64,000 nucleotides of DNA from Pantoea sp. Mb-10. GTDB lineage: Bacteria; Pseudomonadota; Gammaproteobacteria; Enterobacterales; Enterobacteriaceae. A program made the position numbers and the translations under genes. Where the stretch lies: the NCBI RefSeq assembly GCF_021272205.1, contig NZ_JAJSDX010000001.1, forward strand, positions 62,001 to 126,000. The letters are read 5' to 3'. Shown one piece after another: positions 54,421 through 63,960 of the stretch (within the stretch, counting starts at the first letter, position 1; each line of letters begins with the position of its first letter). The notes under the pieces are model-generated. The model had not been told where the DNA came from and did not search any database. It worked only from the letters and a program-made list of their open reading frames with translations.

Positions 54421-54501
54421 AGCAATTCCCCCTTGCGCGTTGCAATTTTCCGCCATCCACCGGAGAATGACGCCTCATTTTTTTAGGTAAGCATAGCAAA
54501 C

Positions 54502-55692
54502 ATGACCGTTCGATTGATTCTCGCCAAGGGACGCGAAAAATCCCTGCTTCGCCGCCATCCTTGGGTATTTTCAGGTGCCGTTGCGCGTATGGAGGGCAAA
54601 GCCCAGTCTGGTGAAACCGTGGATGTGTGTGACAGCAGCGGTAAATGGCTGGCACGCGCCGCTTTCTCGCCGCAGTCACAAATTCGGGCGCGCGTGTGGT
54701 CCTGGCAGGAAGACGAGTCGATCGACATTGCATTCTTTGTGCGCGGCCTGCAAAAAGCGCAGCAGTGGCGCGACTGGCTGGCAAAACGCGACGGCCTCAA
54801 CAGTTATCGCCTGATTGCAGGTGAATCCGATGGCATGCCGGGCGTAACCATTGACCGCTTTGGTGATTTTCTGGTGCTTCAGCTGCTGTCTGCTGGCGCT
54901 GAGTATCAGCGTCCTGCCCTGATTTCAGCGTTGCAGCAGTGCTATCCCACCTGCGCCATCTACGACCGTTCTGATGTCGCGGTGCGTAAAAAGGAAGGAC
55001 TTGAGCTTACGCAGGGCCCCGTTATGGGCGAGCTTCCTCCCGCGCTGCTGCCCATTACCGAGCACGGCATGAAACTCCTGGTTGATATTCAGGGTGGCCA
55101 TAAAACGGGCTATTACCTTGATCAGCGCGACAGCCGTTTTGCAACCCGCCGCTATGCCGAAAACGCACGCGTCTTAAACTGTTTTTCCTATACCGGTGGC
55201 TTTGCAGTCGCCGCGCTGATGGGCGGCTGCCAGGAAGTGATCAGCGTGGACACGTCACAAGAAGCGCTGGATATCGCCAAACAGAACGTTGAGTTGAACA
55301 AGCTTGATGTTAGCCGCGCGCAATTTGTACGCGACGATGTGTTCAAACTGCTGAGACGCTATCGCGACAGCGGTGAGAAATTTGATCTCATCGTGATGGA
55401 TCCGCCCAAGTTTGTTGAAAACAAAAATCAGCTGATGGGTGCCTGCCGCGGCTATAAAGATATCAATATGTTGGCAATGCAACTGCTTAACCCCGGCGGC
55501 ATCTTGCTCACGTTCTCCTGCTCTGGACTGATGGCGACAGATTTATTCCAGAAGATTATCGCCGACGCCGCCCTTGATGCGGGTCGTGATGTACAATTTA
55601 TAGAGCAGTTCCGCCAGGCAGCCGACCACCCAGTGGTGGCCAGCTATCCCGAAGGGCTTTATCTTAAGGGGTTTGCCTGCCGCGTTCTGTGA
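54502..55692 (+). CDS. rlmI: 23S rRNA m5C1962 methyltransferase RlmI
   Basis: RlmI (YccW) methylates C1962 of 23S rRNA using S-adenosylmethionine. The 396-residue product has the E. coli length: an N-terminal PUA domain (to about residue 75), an EEHEA-like middle region, and a C-terminal Rossmann methyltransferase with [15 protein letters not shown], the substrate-binding [11 protein letters not shown] and the catalytic Cys in LLTFSCSG. hspQ follows 59 bases later in the same direction. Confidence 0.96.
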   Translation: MTVRLILAKGREKSLLRRHPWVFSGAVARMEGKAQSGETVDVCDSSGKWLARAAFSPQSQIRARVWSWQEDESIDIAFFVRGLQKAQQWRDWLAKRDGLNSYRLIAGESDGMPGVTIDRFGDFLVLQLLSAGAEYQRPALISALQQCYPTCAIYDRSDVAVRKKEGLELTQGPVMGELPPALLPITEHGMKLLVDIQGGHKTGYYLDQRDSRFATRRYAENARVLNCFSYTGGFAVAALMGGCQEVISVDTSQEALDIAKQNVELNKLDVSRAQFVRDDVFKLLRRYRDSGEKFDLIVMDPPKFVENKNQLMGACRGYKDINMLAMQLLNPGGILLTFSCSGLMATDLFQKIIADAALDAGRDVQFIEQFRQAADHPVVASYPEGLYLKGFACRVL

Positions 55693-55751
55693 CTTGAAAA
55701 CCTTCTTTCTGCCTCCATATTGTTGGCAGAGTAAAGTTTTGGGAGGTCACA

Positions 55752-56069
55752 ATGATTGCCAGTAAATTTGGAATTGGACAGCAGGTCCGTCACCGTCTCT
55801 CCGGGGTGCTGGGCGTTATCGTGGATGTCGATCCGGAGTATTCATTGGACGAACCCGAGATGGATGAGGTTGCGGCAGCAGAATCGCTGCGTGCCGCACC
55901 CTGGTACCATGTGGTGATGGAAGATGAAGAAGGTGAACAGGTTCATACCTATATCGCTGAAATTCAGCTAGCCGGTGAAACGACCATAGAGCATCCCGAA
56001 CAACCGTCGATGGATGAACTGGCCGCTTCGATTCGTGAGCAACTGCAGGCGCCGCGTCTCCGGCATTAA
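55752..56069 (+). CDS. hspQ: Heat shock protein HspQ
   Basis: HspQ is a small heat-induced protein that acts as a specificity enhancer and adaptor for the Lon protease and affects mutant DnaA stability. The 105-residue product has the E. coli length, with [18 protein letters not shown] at the start and [12 protein letters not shown] in the YccV fold. GGGAGG lies before the ATG. A strong terminator follows. Confidence 0.95.
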   Translation: MIASKFGIGQQVRHRLSGVLGVIVDVDPEYSLDEPEMDEVAAAESLRAAPWYHVVMEDEEGEQVHTYIAEIQLAGETTIEHPEQPSMDELAASIREQLQAPRLRH

Positions 56070-56086
56070 TGCCTCTTATCCGCATA

Positions 56087-56113
56087 ACGGCGACGCTCGC
56101 GTCGCCGTTTTTT
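56087..56113. terminator. Terminator between hspQ and yccU
   Basis: ACGGCGAC and GTCGCCGT form a perfect 8-bp stem (56087-56108) with a GCTCGC loop, and a run of Ts follows on the plus strand. It reaches the yccU stop codon. Confidence 0.9.
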
Positions 56114-56534
56114 ATTGTTGCACAGGCGGAATGCCCAATCGCGGAATCTCAATTTTGGGGCAGCGATCCATTACTACCGTTAAGCCTGCCTCGCCAGCCA
56201 GAACTGCCGCCTGTTCGTTGATCACGCCGAGCTGAAGCCAGAGCACTTTTGCCCCTACCGCGATTGCCTCTTGGGCTACGCCCCACGCCGCTTCCGCGTT
56301 ACGAAAAACGTCAACCATATCAATCTTTCCCGGTATTTCCTGCAGCGAGGCGTAGACCGTTTGCCCCAATAGCTGCTGCCCCGCCAGTTTCGGGCTCACC
56401 GGAATCACCTCATAACCCTGATCCAGTAAAAACTTCATTACCCCATAGCTGGGGCGCTGAGCGCGGTCGCTGGCGCCCACCAGCGCAATGCGTTTGGTAT
56501 CGGTCAACACGTCACGAAGCAGATCGTCATTCAT
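56112..56534 (-). CDS. yccU: CoA-binding protein YccU
   Basis: The 140-residue product (E. coli 137) is a stand-alone CoA-binding Rossmann domain, as in the N-terminus of acyl-CoA synthetases: IALVGASDRAQRPSYGVMKFL, then VIPVSP and VDVFRN. Its role is not established. The ATG at 56534 has AAGGAG upstream; the longer frame to 56621 is not conserved. Confidence 0.94.
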   Translation of the reverse strand: MNDDLLRDVLTDTKRIALVGASDRAQRPSYGVMKFLLDQGYEVIPVSPKLAGQQLLGQTVYASLQEIPGKIDMVDVFRNAEAAWGVAQEAIAVGAKVLWLQLGVINEQAAVLAGEAGLTVVMDRCPKIEIPRLGIPPVQQ

Positions 56535-56706
56535 CGTATTCTCCTTATATCTGCGTTTCAGTGTAGATAAGCTGGACCTGAATACTGCCTGCGCCAACGC
56601 GAAATGTTTGCGCTGGGGCACGATTAAATATGTTAAATTGTAAATTAAGTGCCATAATGTAAGAATTTGCTACACACAATTCTGTGAGCCCACGCTGGGA
56701 GAGGAA

Positions 56707-57333
56707 ATGAAGCGGATTTACGCTGTTACGGGTTTACTCGTATTGCTCGTATCGGCTACGTGTCAGGCGATTAGCCTTAGGCTCGATTCCGACATCGATA
56801 TTTTGGTGCTGGATGGACACAAAATGTCTGGTTCTCTTCTTAAAGGGGCTGACAGCCTCGAACTTGATCGCGGCCAACATCAGCTCCTTTTTCGCGTGCA
56901 CGATACCTCCGCTAACGCGCCGCCTTTCACGTCTGGCCCAATGATTGTCACATTTAGCGCCGACGCGCGTACGGTGGCTGTTCGCCTACCCGCACTTACC
57001 CATCCACATGAGCGTATCGCTTTTGAAAAAGGGCTGACTTTTACCATGGTGGATGAACGGGGGAATGAAATTGCGAGTCGTCGCGACCGGTTAGCGCTGA
57101 CAAACAGCGCGGATGCGGAGCAAGCCATGCTTCGCTATAACCGCACGGCCCAGGCGGCCTCCGTGCCCGGCTTTGCGCTGCGTGCACCCGCTGCACCCAG
57201 CAGCGAAATGAATGTGGATTTTGCCTGGCAGGAGGCGGCTGATCTACCCTCTTTACAGCGCTGGTTCCAGCGCTTTGATGCCGCGACCCGTTTGCGCTTT
57301 CTTAGCTGGATGAAAACGTTACGCGCCAGTTGA
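56707..57333 (+). CDS. yccT: Periplasmic curli synthesis inhibitor CsgI (YccT), DUF2057
   Basis: The 208-residue product has a signal peptide (cleavage after about A21) and matches DUF2057 protein YccT (220 aa in E. coli), recently renamed CsgI because it inhibits assembly of CsgA into curli fibres. Conserved parts are RLDSDIDILVLDG and SLLKGADSLELDRGQHQLLFRV. The C-terminal third is more divergent. GAGAGG lies just before the ATG. mgsA follows closely on the same strand, as in E. coli. Confidence 0.92.
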   Translation: MKRIYAVTGLLVLLVSATCQAISLRLDSDIDILVLDGHKMSGSLLKGADSLELDRGQHQLLFRVHDTSANAPPFTSGPMIVTFSADARTVAVRLPALTHPHERIAFEKGLTFTMVDERGNEIASRRDRLALTNSADAEQAMLRYNRTAQAASVPGFALRAPAAPSSEMNVDFAWQEAADLPSLQRWFQRFDAATRLRFLSWMKTLRAS

Positions 57334-57390
57334 TAGCGGAGAAATCACAGAGGTAAACTCATGCCTGATCCCCTTTTATCAGGACACCTC

Positions 57391-57852
57391 ATGGAGCAGA
57401 CTCTTCGTACCCTTCCGGTGCAAAAACATATCGCCCTTGTAGCCCACGATCACTGTAAATCCTCTCTGCTGGAATGGGTTAACAATAATCAGGCTGCGCT
57501 ACAGCCTCATGTCCTTTATGCCACTGGCACTACCGGCAATTTAATTACTCGTCACAGTAATCTTGATGTGAACGCCATGCTAAGCGGCCCGCTGGGCGGC
57601 GACCAGCAGGTAGGCGCGCTAATTTCTGAAGGCAAAATTGATGTGCTGTTTTTCTTTTGGGATCCGCTCAATGCCGTGCCACACGATCCGGATGTTAAAG
57701 CACTGCTGCGCCTCGCCACCGTCTGGAACATTCCGGTTGCCACCAACCGTGCAAGCGCGGACTTCATCATTCAGTCACCGCTCTTTTCGCAACAGGTGGC
57801 GATCCAGATCCCCGATTACCCTCGCTATCTTGCTCAACGGCTCAACGCATAA
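57391..57852 (+). CDS. mgsA: Methylglyoxal synthase
   Basis: MgsA converts dihydroxyacetone phosphate to methylglyoxal and phosphate, a bypass of lower glycolysis when phosphate is scarce. From ATG 57391 the product has 153 residues (E. coli 152) and aligns from the first residue. An upstream in-frame ATG at 57361 also has a fair ribosome site (GAGG) and would add ten residues. Active-site blocks are [28 protein letters not shown] and the phosphate-site [17 protein letters not shown]. Confidence 0.95.
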   Translation: MEQTLRTLPVQKHIALVAHDHCKSSLLEWVNNNQAALQPHVLYATGTTGNLITRHSNLDVNAMLSGPLGGDQQVGALISEGKIDVLFFFWDPLNAVPHDPDVKALLRLATVWNIPVATNRASADFIIQSPLFSQQVAIQIPDYPRYLAQRLNA

Positions 57853-57855
57853 GCG

Positions 57856-59910
57856 TTAAGGCTTACGACTTTGCGGCACGCCCAGCTCGCGTAATGATTC
57901 GACAAACGTCGAGGGCTGGGTCTTATCAAACAGCAGCCACACCTGCTGTCGCGCACGCGTCATCGCCACGTAGGCCAGCCGCCGCTCTTCTGCATCCGGG
58001 AAATCCTCCGGCTGAGGCAGTAATCCCTCCTCAATAATGGATTCACGCGCCTGCGCCGGAAATCCATCTCGACCTTCATGTAACCCGCAGATAATCACAT
58101 AATCTGCCTGCTGGCCTTTACTGGCATGAATCGTCATAAAATCCAGCTGCAGCGTTGGCCATCGCGTTCGGGCCTTATCCAATAGACTTGGACGTAAATG
58201 GTGATAGCGCGCCAGAATCAGTATCCGCTCATCTGCTGCAGCATAGCCGCTGAGCTTATCCAACAGCGGCTCAAGCTGATCCTCAGGCAAGAGGACGATG
58301 GACTTTTTATTGCCTTTGCTAAGGCTATTAAGCGGCTTACGCAACTGGTGTGGATTTTGCTGAATGAAGCGGTTGGCAATGTCACCGATACGATCGTTAA
58401 AACGATAGGTGGTATCTAAAACGCAGCGATCGCCATCGCCAAAATAGTGATGAAACGCGGTGGTTAGGCTCATCTCAGCACCGCTGAAGCGGTAAATCGC
58501 CTGCCAGTCATCGCCTACGGCAAACAGGCTGGTACGGGCATTCTGCTGACGTAACGCCGAAAGCAACGCGGCGCGCTGGGGCGAAATGTCCTGAAACTCA
58601 TCCACCAAAATATGCTTCCATGGGCTAATGAAACGGCCCTTTTCGAGCACGGCGATGGCTTGATGAATCAGGCCGGAAAAGTCGACGGCGCCCTCATCTT
58701 TAAGGGCGCTTTTCCACGCTTTAAGCAGCGGGGCCATCAGTTTGATCCGTTTACTGAAGCGCTCACGTAAGGCGTCTGGCGCATCTTGAATCATTGCGGC
58801 TTGCGCGCCGCCGTGCATGCGCATCAGGCTAACCCAGCGCTCAAGACGCGGCGCGAGCCGCTGAGCAAGGCGCTCATCTTGCCAGAACGGTCCCTCTGCA
58901 ATCTCCCACGCTAACTCCTCCTGCAGCCACTGCCGCCAGCCACTTGCCTGCGCTTTTTTACTGGCACACTGCTCACGCCACGCCTCAATGAGCAGCTGGC
59001 GGCGGGCGACGCTATCCCCCTCAAGCTTGCTGACAATCGGCTGTTTTTTACTGCCTTCACGAATGATGTGCAGCGCCAGCGCATGAAAGGTGCGCGCCTG
59101 CATGTCGCGCGCATTGAGCCGTGATTGAAGGCGGTCGTTCATCTCCTCTGCCGCCTGACGACCAAATGCCAGCAGCAGGATCTGTTCGGGTTCAGCCAAT
59201 TTGCGTTGTAACAACCAACCGGCGCGGGCCACCAATACCGATGTTTTACCGCTACCTGCCCCAGCCAGTACCAACAGCGCATCTTCGCCATTCACCACTG
59301 CTTCGCACTGAGAGCGATTCAGTGGCGTGGTTTCCACCGTGTTGAAAAAATTGGCGTTACTCTCCAGCACGCTGTTTGTCCAGGCGCGATTGCGCTGACG
59401 AACGGCCTGTTCCCCTTGCGCCAGCCATTGCTGACAGAATTGCCAGCATTCGCGGCAGTTATCGAATGATTCGATTCGCGCCAGCGGTAAAGGCAGAGCA
59501 GAAAACTGGCGCGTAATGCGTGCTTTAATCTCGGCTAGCTCGCTGCGCTTTAACCAGCGATCCTGCTCAACAATGTGCAGAATATCCTGCTTAAGCGCGC
59601 TGAGAACCTCTGCGCTGATCGCGCTCATTTCCTCGCTCCATTGCAGCCAGGCCTGCTGCAACGCGTGGAAAAATCGCTGGGTCTCCTGCCACTCCGTGCC
59701 GTGCAGGCGAACGACTTTTTCCTCGGGCAGCACAAATTCCAGCTCGCCCCAGACTAATCCTCGCTTGCAGGCGATACTGATTAACTGGTTAAACGGAATC
59801 AAATACTCATGGCGGTCGCCGCTGACTTCCACGCCCGCAGCCAGTAAGCGCACCCGATTGTAAGGATGCTGGGCCAGACGTTTGCCCATTGATGTTGCTT
59901 TTAATTCCAT
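57856..59910 (-). CDS. helD: DNA helicase IV
   Basis: HelD is a superfamily 1 3'-5' DNA helicase that unwinds duplex DNA with ATP and takes part in RecF-pathway recombination. The 684-residue product has the E. coli length. An N-terminal accessory domain (to about 190) precedes the helicase core with Walker A GAGSGKT (217-223), the motif II VDEFQDI, QAIYRFSGA (motif III), and TIHASKGQQADYV (motif V). It is convergent with mgsA, 3 bases away, and divergent from yccF. Confidence 0.96.
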   Translation of the reverse strand: MELKATSMGKRLAQHPYNRVRLLAAGVEVSGDRHEYLIPFNQLISIACKRGLVWGELEFVLPEEKVVRLHGTEWQETQRFFHALQQAWLQWSEEMSAISAEVLSALKQDILHIVEQDRWLKRSELAEIKARITRQFSALPLPLARIESFDNCRECWQFCQQWLAQGEQAVRQRNRAWTNSVLESNANFFNTVETTPLNRSQCEAVVNGEDALLVLAGAGSGKTSVLVARAGWLLQRKLAEPEQILLLAFGRQAAEEMNDRLQSRLNARDMQARTFHALALHIIREGSKKQPIVSKLEGDSVARRQLLIEAWREQCASKKAQASGWRQWLQEELAWEIAEGPFWQDERLAQRLAPRLERWVSLMRMHGGAQAAMIQDAPDALRERFSKRIKLMAPLLKAWKSALKDEGAVDFSGLIHQAIAVLEKGRFISPWKHILVDEFQDISPQRAALLSALRQQNARTSLFAVGDDWQAIYRFSGAEMSLTTAFHHYFGDGDRCVLDTTYRFNDRIGDIANRFIQQNPHQLRKPLNSLSKGNKKSIVLLPEDQLEPLLDKLSGYAAADERILILARYHHLRPSLLDKARTRWPTLQLDFMTIHASKGQQADYVIICGLHEGRDGFPAQARESIIEEGLLPQPEDFPDAEERRLAYVAMTRARQQVWLLFDKTQPSTFVESLRELGVPQSRKP

Positions 59911-60032
59911 GTCCGCATCGCCATCTGCCCGTTAATTATCGCGCAGTTTACCTGCGAGACCCTTGGCGCTCCAGCCTTAAAACACGCTAAAATGGCGACT
60001 CATATTGCGGATTGCAAAAGGAAAATCGCGTT

Positions 60033-60476
60033 ATGCGCACCGTGTTGAATATTCTTAATTTTGTCCTTGGCGGCGTCTTTACTACGCTCAGCTGGCTGTT
60101 TGCCACCCTCGTCAGTATTGTGTTGATTTTCACCTTGCCGTTGACGCGCTCCTGCTGGGAGATCGCCAAACTTTCGCTGATCCCCTTCGGCAACGAAGCG
60201 GTGCACGTCGATGTGCTGTATCCGGAGCGTAAAAACGCGGTAATGAATGCAGGTGGCACGTTCTTAAATGTGTTTTGGCTGATCTTTTTCGGTTGGTGGC
60301 TCTGCTTGATGCACATCTCCGCGGGCATCGTACAGTGCCTGACGGTCATCGGCATTCCTGTAGGGATTGCTAACTTTAAGATTGCTGCCATCGCCCTGTG
60401 GCCAGTGGGCCGTCGCGTGGTGTCCGTTGAAGAGGCACAAGCGGCAAGAGAGGCGAATGCTCGCCGTCGATTCTAA
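60033..60476 (+). CDS. yccF: Inner-membrane protein YccF
   Basis: The 147-residue product (E. coli 148) has two YccF domains, each with a membrane pair and the motif GIPxGIANFKIA (here IGIPVGIANFKIAAIALWP) or SLIPFGNEAV. Function unknown. AAGGA lies about 9 bases before the ATG at 60033. yccS starts 5 bases after its stop, so the two form an operon as in E. coli. Confidence 0.94.
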   Translation: MRTVLNILNFVLGGVFTTLSWLFATLVSIVLIFTLPLTRSCWEIAKLSLIPFGNEAVHVDVLYPERKNAVMNAGGTFLNVFWLIFFGWWLCLMHISAGIVQCLTVIGIPVGIANFKIAAIALWPVGRRVVSVEEAQAAREANARRRF

Positions 60477-60481
60477 GGCAG

Positions 60482-62623
60482 ATGCCCATGAGGCTTAACG
60501 TAATGGCAGAGTGGCGGCGTTACCTGTTCAACAACAGTTTGCGCTATTTACTGCGGATCTTCTTCGCGCTCGCAGGGTGCGCGGCCGTGCCGTGGTGGGT
60601 AAGTCAGATAGAGTGGACCATTCCCCTCACCTTGGGCGTGGTGGCTGCCGCGCTGGCCGATCTCGACGACCGCTGGACAGGGCGCCTTCGCAACCTGTTG
60701 ATTACGCTTATCTGCTTTTGCGTCGCCTCGGTTTCGGTCGAACTGCTTTTTCCGCATCCGTGGGCCTTTGCGCTGGGGCTGGCGCTCTCCAGCTGGGGAT
60801 TCATTTTGTTGGGGGCGCTGGGCCAACGTTATGCCACCATCGCCTTTGGCGCCTTGCTAATCGCCGTTTATACCATGCTGGGCATCGGTTTGTTCCCACA
60901 ATGGTGGATGCAGCCCGTTCTACTGCTGATTGGTGCCCTTTGGTATAACTTGCTGACCTTTATTGGCCATTTGATGTTTCCGGTACGACCGGTGCAGGAG
61001 CAGCTTGCCGCCAGTTTCTCCCAGCTTTCACGCTATCTGGAAGCGAAGGCCAACCTGTTTGATCCCGATGCAGGCAATCAGGACGACGCGGCGTTTGTTG
61101 CTGCGGCAATGGTGAATAGCCAGCTGGTCGCGCAGCTCAACCTCACCAAAAGTACGATTCAAAGCCGTCTGCGCGGCGATCGTGGCTCGCGCAGTACGCG
61201 TCGCAGCCTACATTACTATTTTGTGGCACAGGATATTCACGAGCGCGCCAGCTCCTCTCACCTGCAATATCACCTGTTGCGCGATAACTGGCGTTACAAC
61301 GAAATTCTGTTTCGCTTTCAGCGCCTGCTGAATATGCAGGCACAGGCGTGTCGAGAACTGGCTGAAAGCATTCTATTGCGGCAAACCTGGCATCACAGTA
61401 ACGCGTTTAATCGTACTTTTTCACGACTGGAGAGCGCGCTTGAGCGGTTAAAACAGCAGTCACCGCAGGATGAACACCTGCGCCCACTGTTTTGGCTGCT
61501 GCGCAATCTTCGGGCGATTGACGGCCAGCTGAGTTCGATTGAATCCGATCGGGGTTTAGCTGACTCGCCTCTCTCGGCAGACGATGACTTATCGCGTGAA
61601 GGCCTCAGCGGTTGGACGGATATCCGCTTGCGGCTGAGCCGGCATCTTACGCCGCAATCTGCTCTATTCCGCCATGCGATGCGGATGACGCTGGTGCTGT
61701 GCGTCGGGTATGCCTTTATACAAATCACGGGTGTCCAACGCGGTTATTGGATATTGCTCACCAGCCTCTTTGTTTGCCAGCCTAACTACAGCGCCACTCG
61801 CCGACGACTGGCATTGCGCATTGGCGGAACGCTAGCCGGCATAGCCATAGGTTTACCCGTGCTTTGGCTGGTTCCATCGATTGAAGGGCAGCTCATTTTA
61901 ATTGTGCTGAGCGGCGTGCTGTTTTTTGCGTTCCGCCAGATCCAGTACGCGCAGGCAACGCTGTTTATTACCCTTCTGGTGCTGCTGTGCTTTAACCTGC
62001 TGGGTGAAGGCTTCGACATTGCGATTCCCCGCGTCGTGGACACCCTGTTGGGCTGTGGCCTGGCATGGTTGGCAGTGGCGTTCGTCTATCCTGACTGGCG
62101 CTATCGTAAGATGAGCGTGGTCGTCGATCGTGCGTTAGAGGCTAACTGCCGCTATCTGGATGCGATTATGGAGCAGTATCATCAGGGCAAAGATAATCGT
62201 CTGGCTTATCGCGTAGCGCGACGTGATGCGCATAATGCCGATGCAGAGCTGGCCTCGGTGGTTTCGAATATGAGCAGTGAGCGCAAAATGAAGCAGCCGT
62301 TGCGCGAAACGGCTTTCCGGCTACTCTGTTTAAATCACTCGTTCTTGAGCTATATCTCTGCTCTCGGTGCGCACCGTGAACGCTTGTCCGATAGCCAACT
62401 GCTTGCGTTACTCGATGACTCAGTCTGTTTCGTAGAGGATGTCCTTCAGATTGAATGCGTTTCCGAAGAGGAAGCGCTTGCCATGCAGCAATCACTGGCG
62501 CAGCGATTGAGCGCGCTCAAAAGCAGTACAGAAAATCAGGCGCCCTTGGTCTTGCAGCAGCTAAGTTTACTTATTGCACTGCTGCCCGAAATTGCGCGCC
62601 TGCGTCGTACGCTACCTCATTAA
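60482..62623 (+). CDS. yccS: Inner-membrane protein YccS (FUSC family)
   Basis: The product of about 713 residues matches E. coli YccS (717-720 aa). Two membrane blocks (about 20-160 and 395-520) each with several helices are separated by a cytoplasmic domain and followed by another; the second carries GYWILLTSLFVCQPNY. FUSC relatives such as AaeB export aromatic acids, but the YccS substrate is unknown. Starts at 60482, 60488 or 60503 are all possible. It is convergent with sxy, and their 3' ends overlap by 4 bases. Confidence 0.94.
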   Translation: MPMRLNVMAEWRRYLFNNSLRYLLRIFFALAGCAAVPWWVSQIEWTIPLTLGVVAAALADLDDRWTGRLRNLLITLICFCVASVSVELLFPHPWAFALGLALSSWGFILLGALGQRYATIAFGALLIAVYTMLGIGLFPQWWMQPVLLLIGALWYNLLTFIGHLMFPVRPVQEQLAASFSQLSRYLEAKANLFDPDAGNQDDAAFVAAAMVNSQLVAQLNLTKSTIQSRLRGDRGSRSTRRSLHYYFVAQDIHERASSSHLQYHLLRDNWRYNEILFRFQRLLNMQAQACRELAESILLRQTWHHSNAFNRTFSRLESALERLKQQSPQDEHLRPLFWLLRNLRAIDGQLSSIESDRGLADSPLSADDDLSREGLSGWTDIRLRLSRHLTPQSALFRHAMRMTLVLCVGYAFIQITGVQRGYWILLTSLFVCQPNYSATRRRLALRIGGTLAGIAIGLPVLWLVPSIEGQLILIVLSGVLFFAFRQIQYAQATLFITLLVLLCFNLLGEGFDIAIPRVVDTLLGCGLAWLAVAFVYPDWRYRKMSVVVDRALEANCRYLDAIMEQYHQGKDNRLAYRVARRDAHNADAELASVVSNMSSERKMKQPLRETAFRLLCLNHSFLSYISALGAHRERLSDSQLLALLDDSVCFVEDVLQIECVSEEEALAMQQSLAQRLSALKSSTENQAPLVLQQLSLLIALLPEIARLRRTLPH

Positions 62624-63246
62624 TGCCGACGCTCCGCCGCATAACGCTGGCGGAGCGTATTTTCATACCACGCCCGAAGTTCAGCGCGAATGGCCGGAGA
62701 CAATGCCGCTTCATGGTGTCCGGTAATCGCCCCTTCTAACGCCAATAACGTCTTAAACCCGATATTATTGTTAACCTCATACAATCTCAGCCAGCTTTGT
62801 CTGGAACCCAAATCGATCAGTAATCTGACAGAACAAATCCCGACATGATGGAGCATCATCTCTATTCGTAGGCTCAAATTGGCCAAGTCTTTAATGCGCA
62901 TTGAGACAAGTCTGTCCTCAACTTCCTGTTTTGCCGCCGCAAGTGAACAGGCCGAGAGCCGCAACAATTGTTCGCGATCTTCCCAAAGCTGCGTATCGAC
63001 TTTGAAGTAGTTGAGCTGCACCGGAACCCCACGTTTGCGATAGATCAGGGGTTCAAGTTTACGCGTGGCGTTATAGTGCTGAATCGCTTCACATGCCCGC
63101 AGGTAAAGAACATTGTCGTTAATATACGCAAACGTTATTTTTTCTACGGTCAGGGCATAACCGCCAAACTGAGTACGAGATTCGATCTTACCTAACTCGG
63201 CTAATTCAACTTTTGACTGTTCAACAACGGTATTTTTGCTCTTCAT
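62620..63246 (-). CDS. sxy: Competence regulator Sxy (TfoX)
   Basis: Sxy (TfoX) works with CRP to activate CRP-S promoters of DNA-uptake and competence genes. The 208-residue product (E. coli 209) has the TfoX N-terminal domain (SRTQFGGYALTVEKITFAY, LYLRACE) and the C-terminal TfoX domain (RIEMMLHHVGICSVRLL, LEGAITGHHEAAL). It is divergent from sulA across 222 bases, as in E. coli. Confidence 0.94.
   Translation of the reverse strand: MKSKNTVVEQSKVELAELGKIESRTQFGGYALTVEKITFAYINDNVLYLRACEAIQHYNATRKLEPLIYRKRGVPVQLNYFKVDTQLWEDREQLLRLSACSLAAAKQEVEDRLVSMRIKDLANLSLRIEMMLHHVGICSVRLLIDLGSRQSWLRLYEVNNNIGFKTLLALEGAITGHHEAALSPAIRAELRAWYENTLRQRYAAERRH
62630..62657 (+). terminator. Hairpin for yccS inside the sxy 3' end
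   Basis: CGCTCCGCC (62630-62638) and GGCGGAGCG (62649-62657) are perfect 9-base arms with a 10-base loop, followed by TATTTTC. It starts 7 bases after the yccS stop and lies within the last codons of sxy, so the same bases serve as coding sequence and terminator. Confidence 0.6.
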
Positions 63247-63428
63247 GACATCTCCAACTAAGAGTCCATCCTAAGGAAATTTCCTATAAAAAGTGTGGAT
63301 ATTCATCCGTTTAGAAGATAAAAAAAATGCATTAGCTATTCAATTAATAAAATGCCTCAGGAGCGATCTTGTTGCGTTTTTGAGAGCTGTTTTCCGAAAT
63401 TGAGGTTGATCTTTACGCACGACCGCAG

Positions 63429-63448
63429 TACTGTACATCCATACAGTT
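63429..63448 (+). promoter_or_regulatory. LexA box of sulA
   Basis: TACTGT-ACATCCAT-ACAGTT contains the full CTGT-N8-ACAG core. It lies 21-40 bases before the sulA start, as in other enterobacteria. Confidence 0.92.
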
Positions 63449-63468
63449 CATTGCTGAGTGATTAAAAA

Positions 63469-63960
63469 ATGCGTATTCAACTTCCTGGTCTTGCCGATCG
63501 TGCTACCCGTTTTGCTTCAACTGGATTAGCACAACCTGCCGTAGGTGGAATCACTGAACTGCGTTACAACGAGCAACCCGGTATCATGCCACTGCTGCTG
63601 CTACCTGTTTTGCAAAAACTGAGTGAGCAATCGCGCTGGCAACTCTGGCTCACCCCCGCACACAAGCTAAACCGCAATTGGATGCAGCAGGTTGGGTTGC
63701 CGCTGGAAAAAAGCATGCATATTACGGAATCAGAACGCTTCACCACGGTTCAAAGCATGGTAAAAGCGCTCCGTACAGGAAATTACAGCGTGGTTTTGGC
63801 GTGGATTCCCTATGAACTCAGTGGTGAAGAACGGCGTGAATTGGAAATGGCGGCGGAACAAGGTGAGTCGCTGGGCTTGATTATGCGTCCTCAATCTTCT
63901 GAGCAGGCCCTCTCAGGACAACGCAAAACGACAAAAATTCCCCCGGATTTGTTTCATTAA
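63469..63960 (+). CDS. sulA: SOS cell-division inhibitor SulA
   Basis: SulA blocks cell division after DNA damage by binding FtsZ and is then removed by the Lon protease. The 163-residue product (E. coli 169) has the conserved centre: ITELRYNEQPGIMPLLLLPV, WLTPAHKLNRNWMQQVGLPL and MVKALRTGNYSVVLAW. The C-terminus is a Lon target in E. coli and is more variable here. A consensus LexA box lies just upstream. It is divergent from sxy. Confidence 0.95.
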   Translation: MRIQLPGLADRATRFASTGLAQPAVGGITELRYNEQPGIMPLLLLPVLQKLSEQSRWQLWLTPAHKLNRNWMQQVGLPLEKSMHITESERFTTVQSMVKALRTGNYSVVLAWIPYELSGEERRELEMAAEQGESLGLIMRPQSSEQALSGQRKTTKIPPDLFH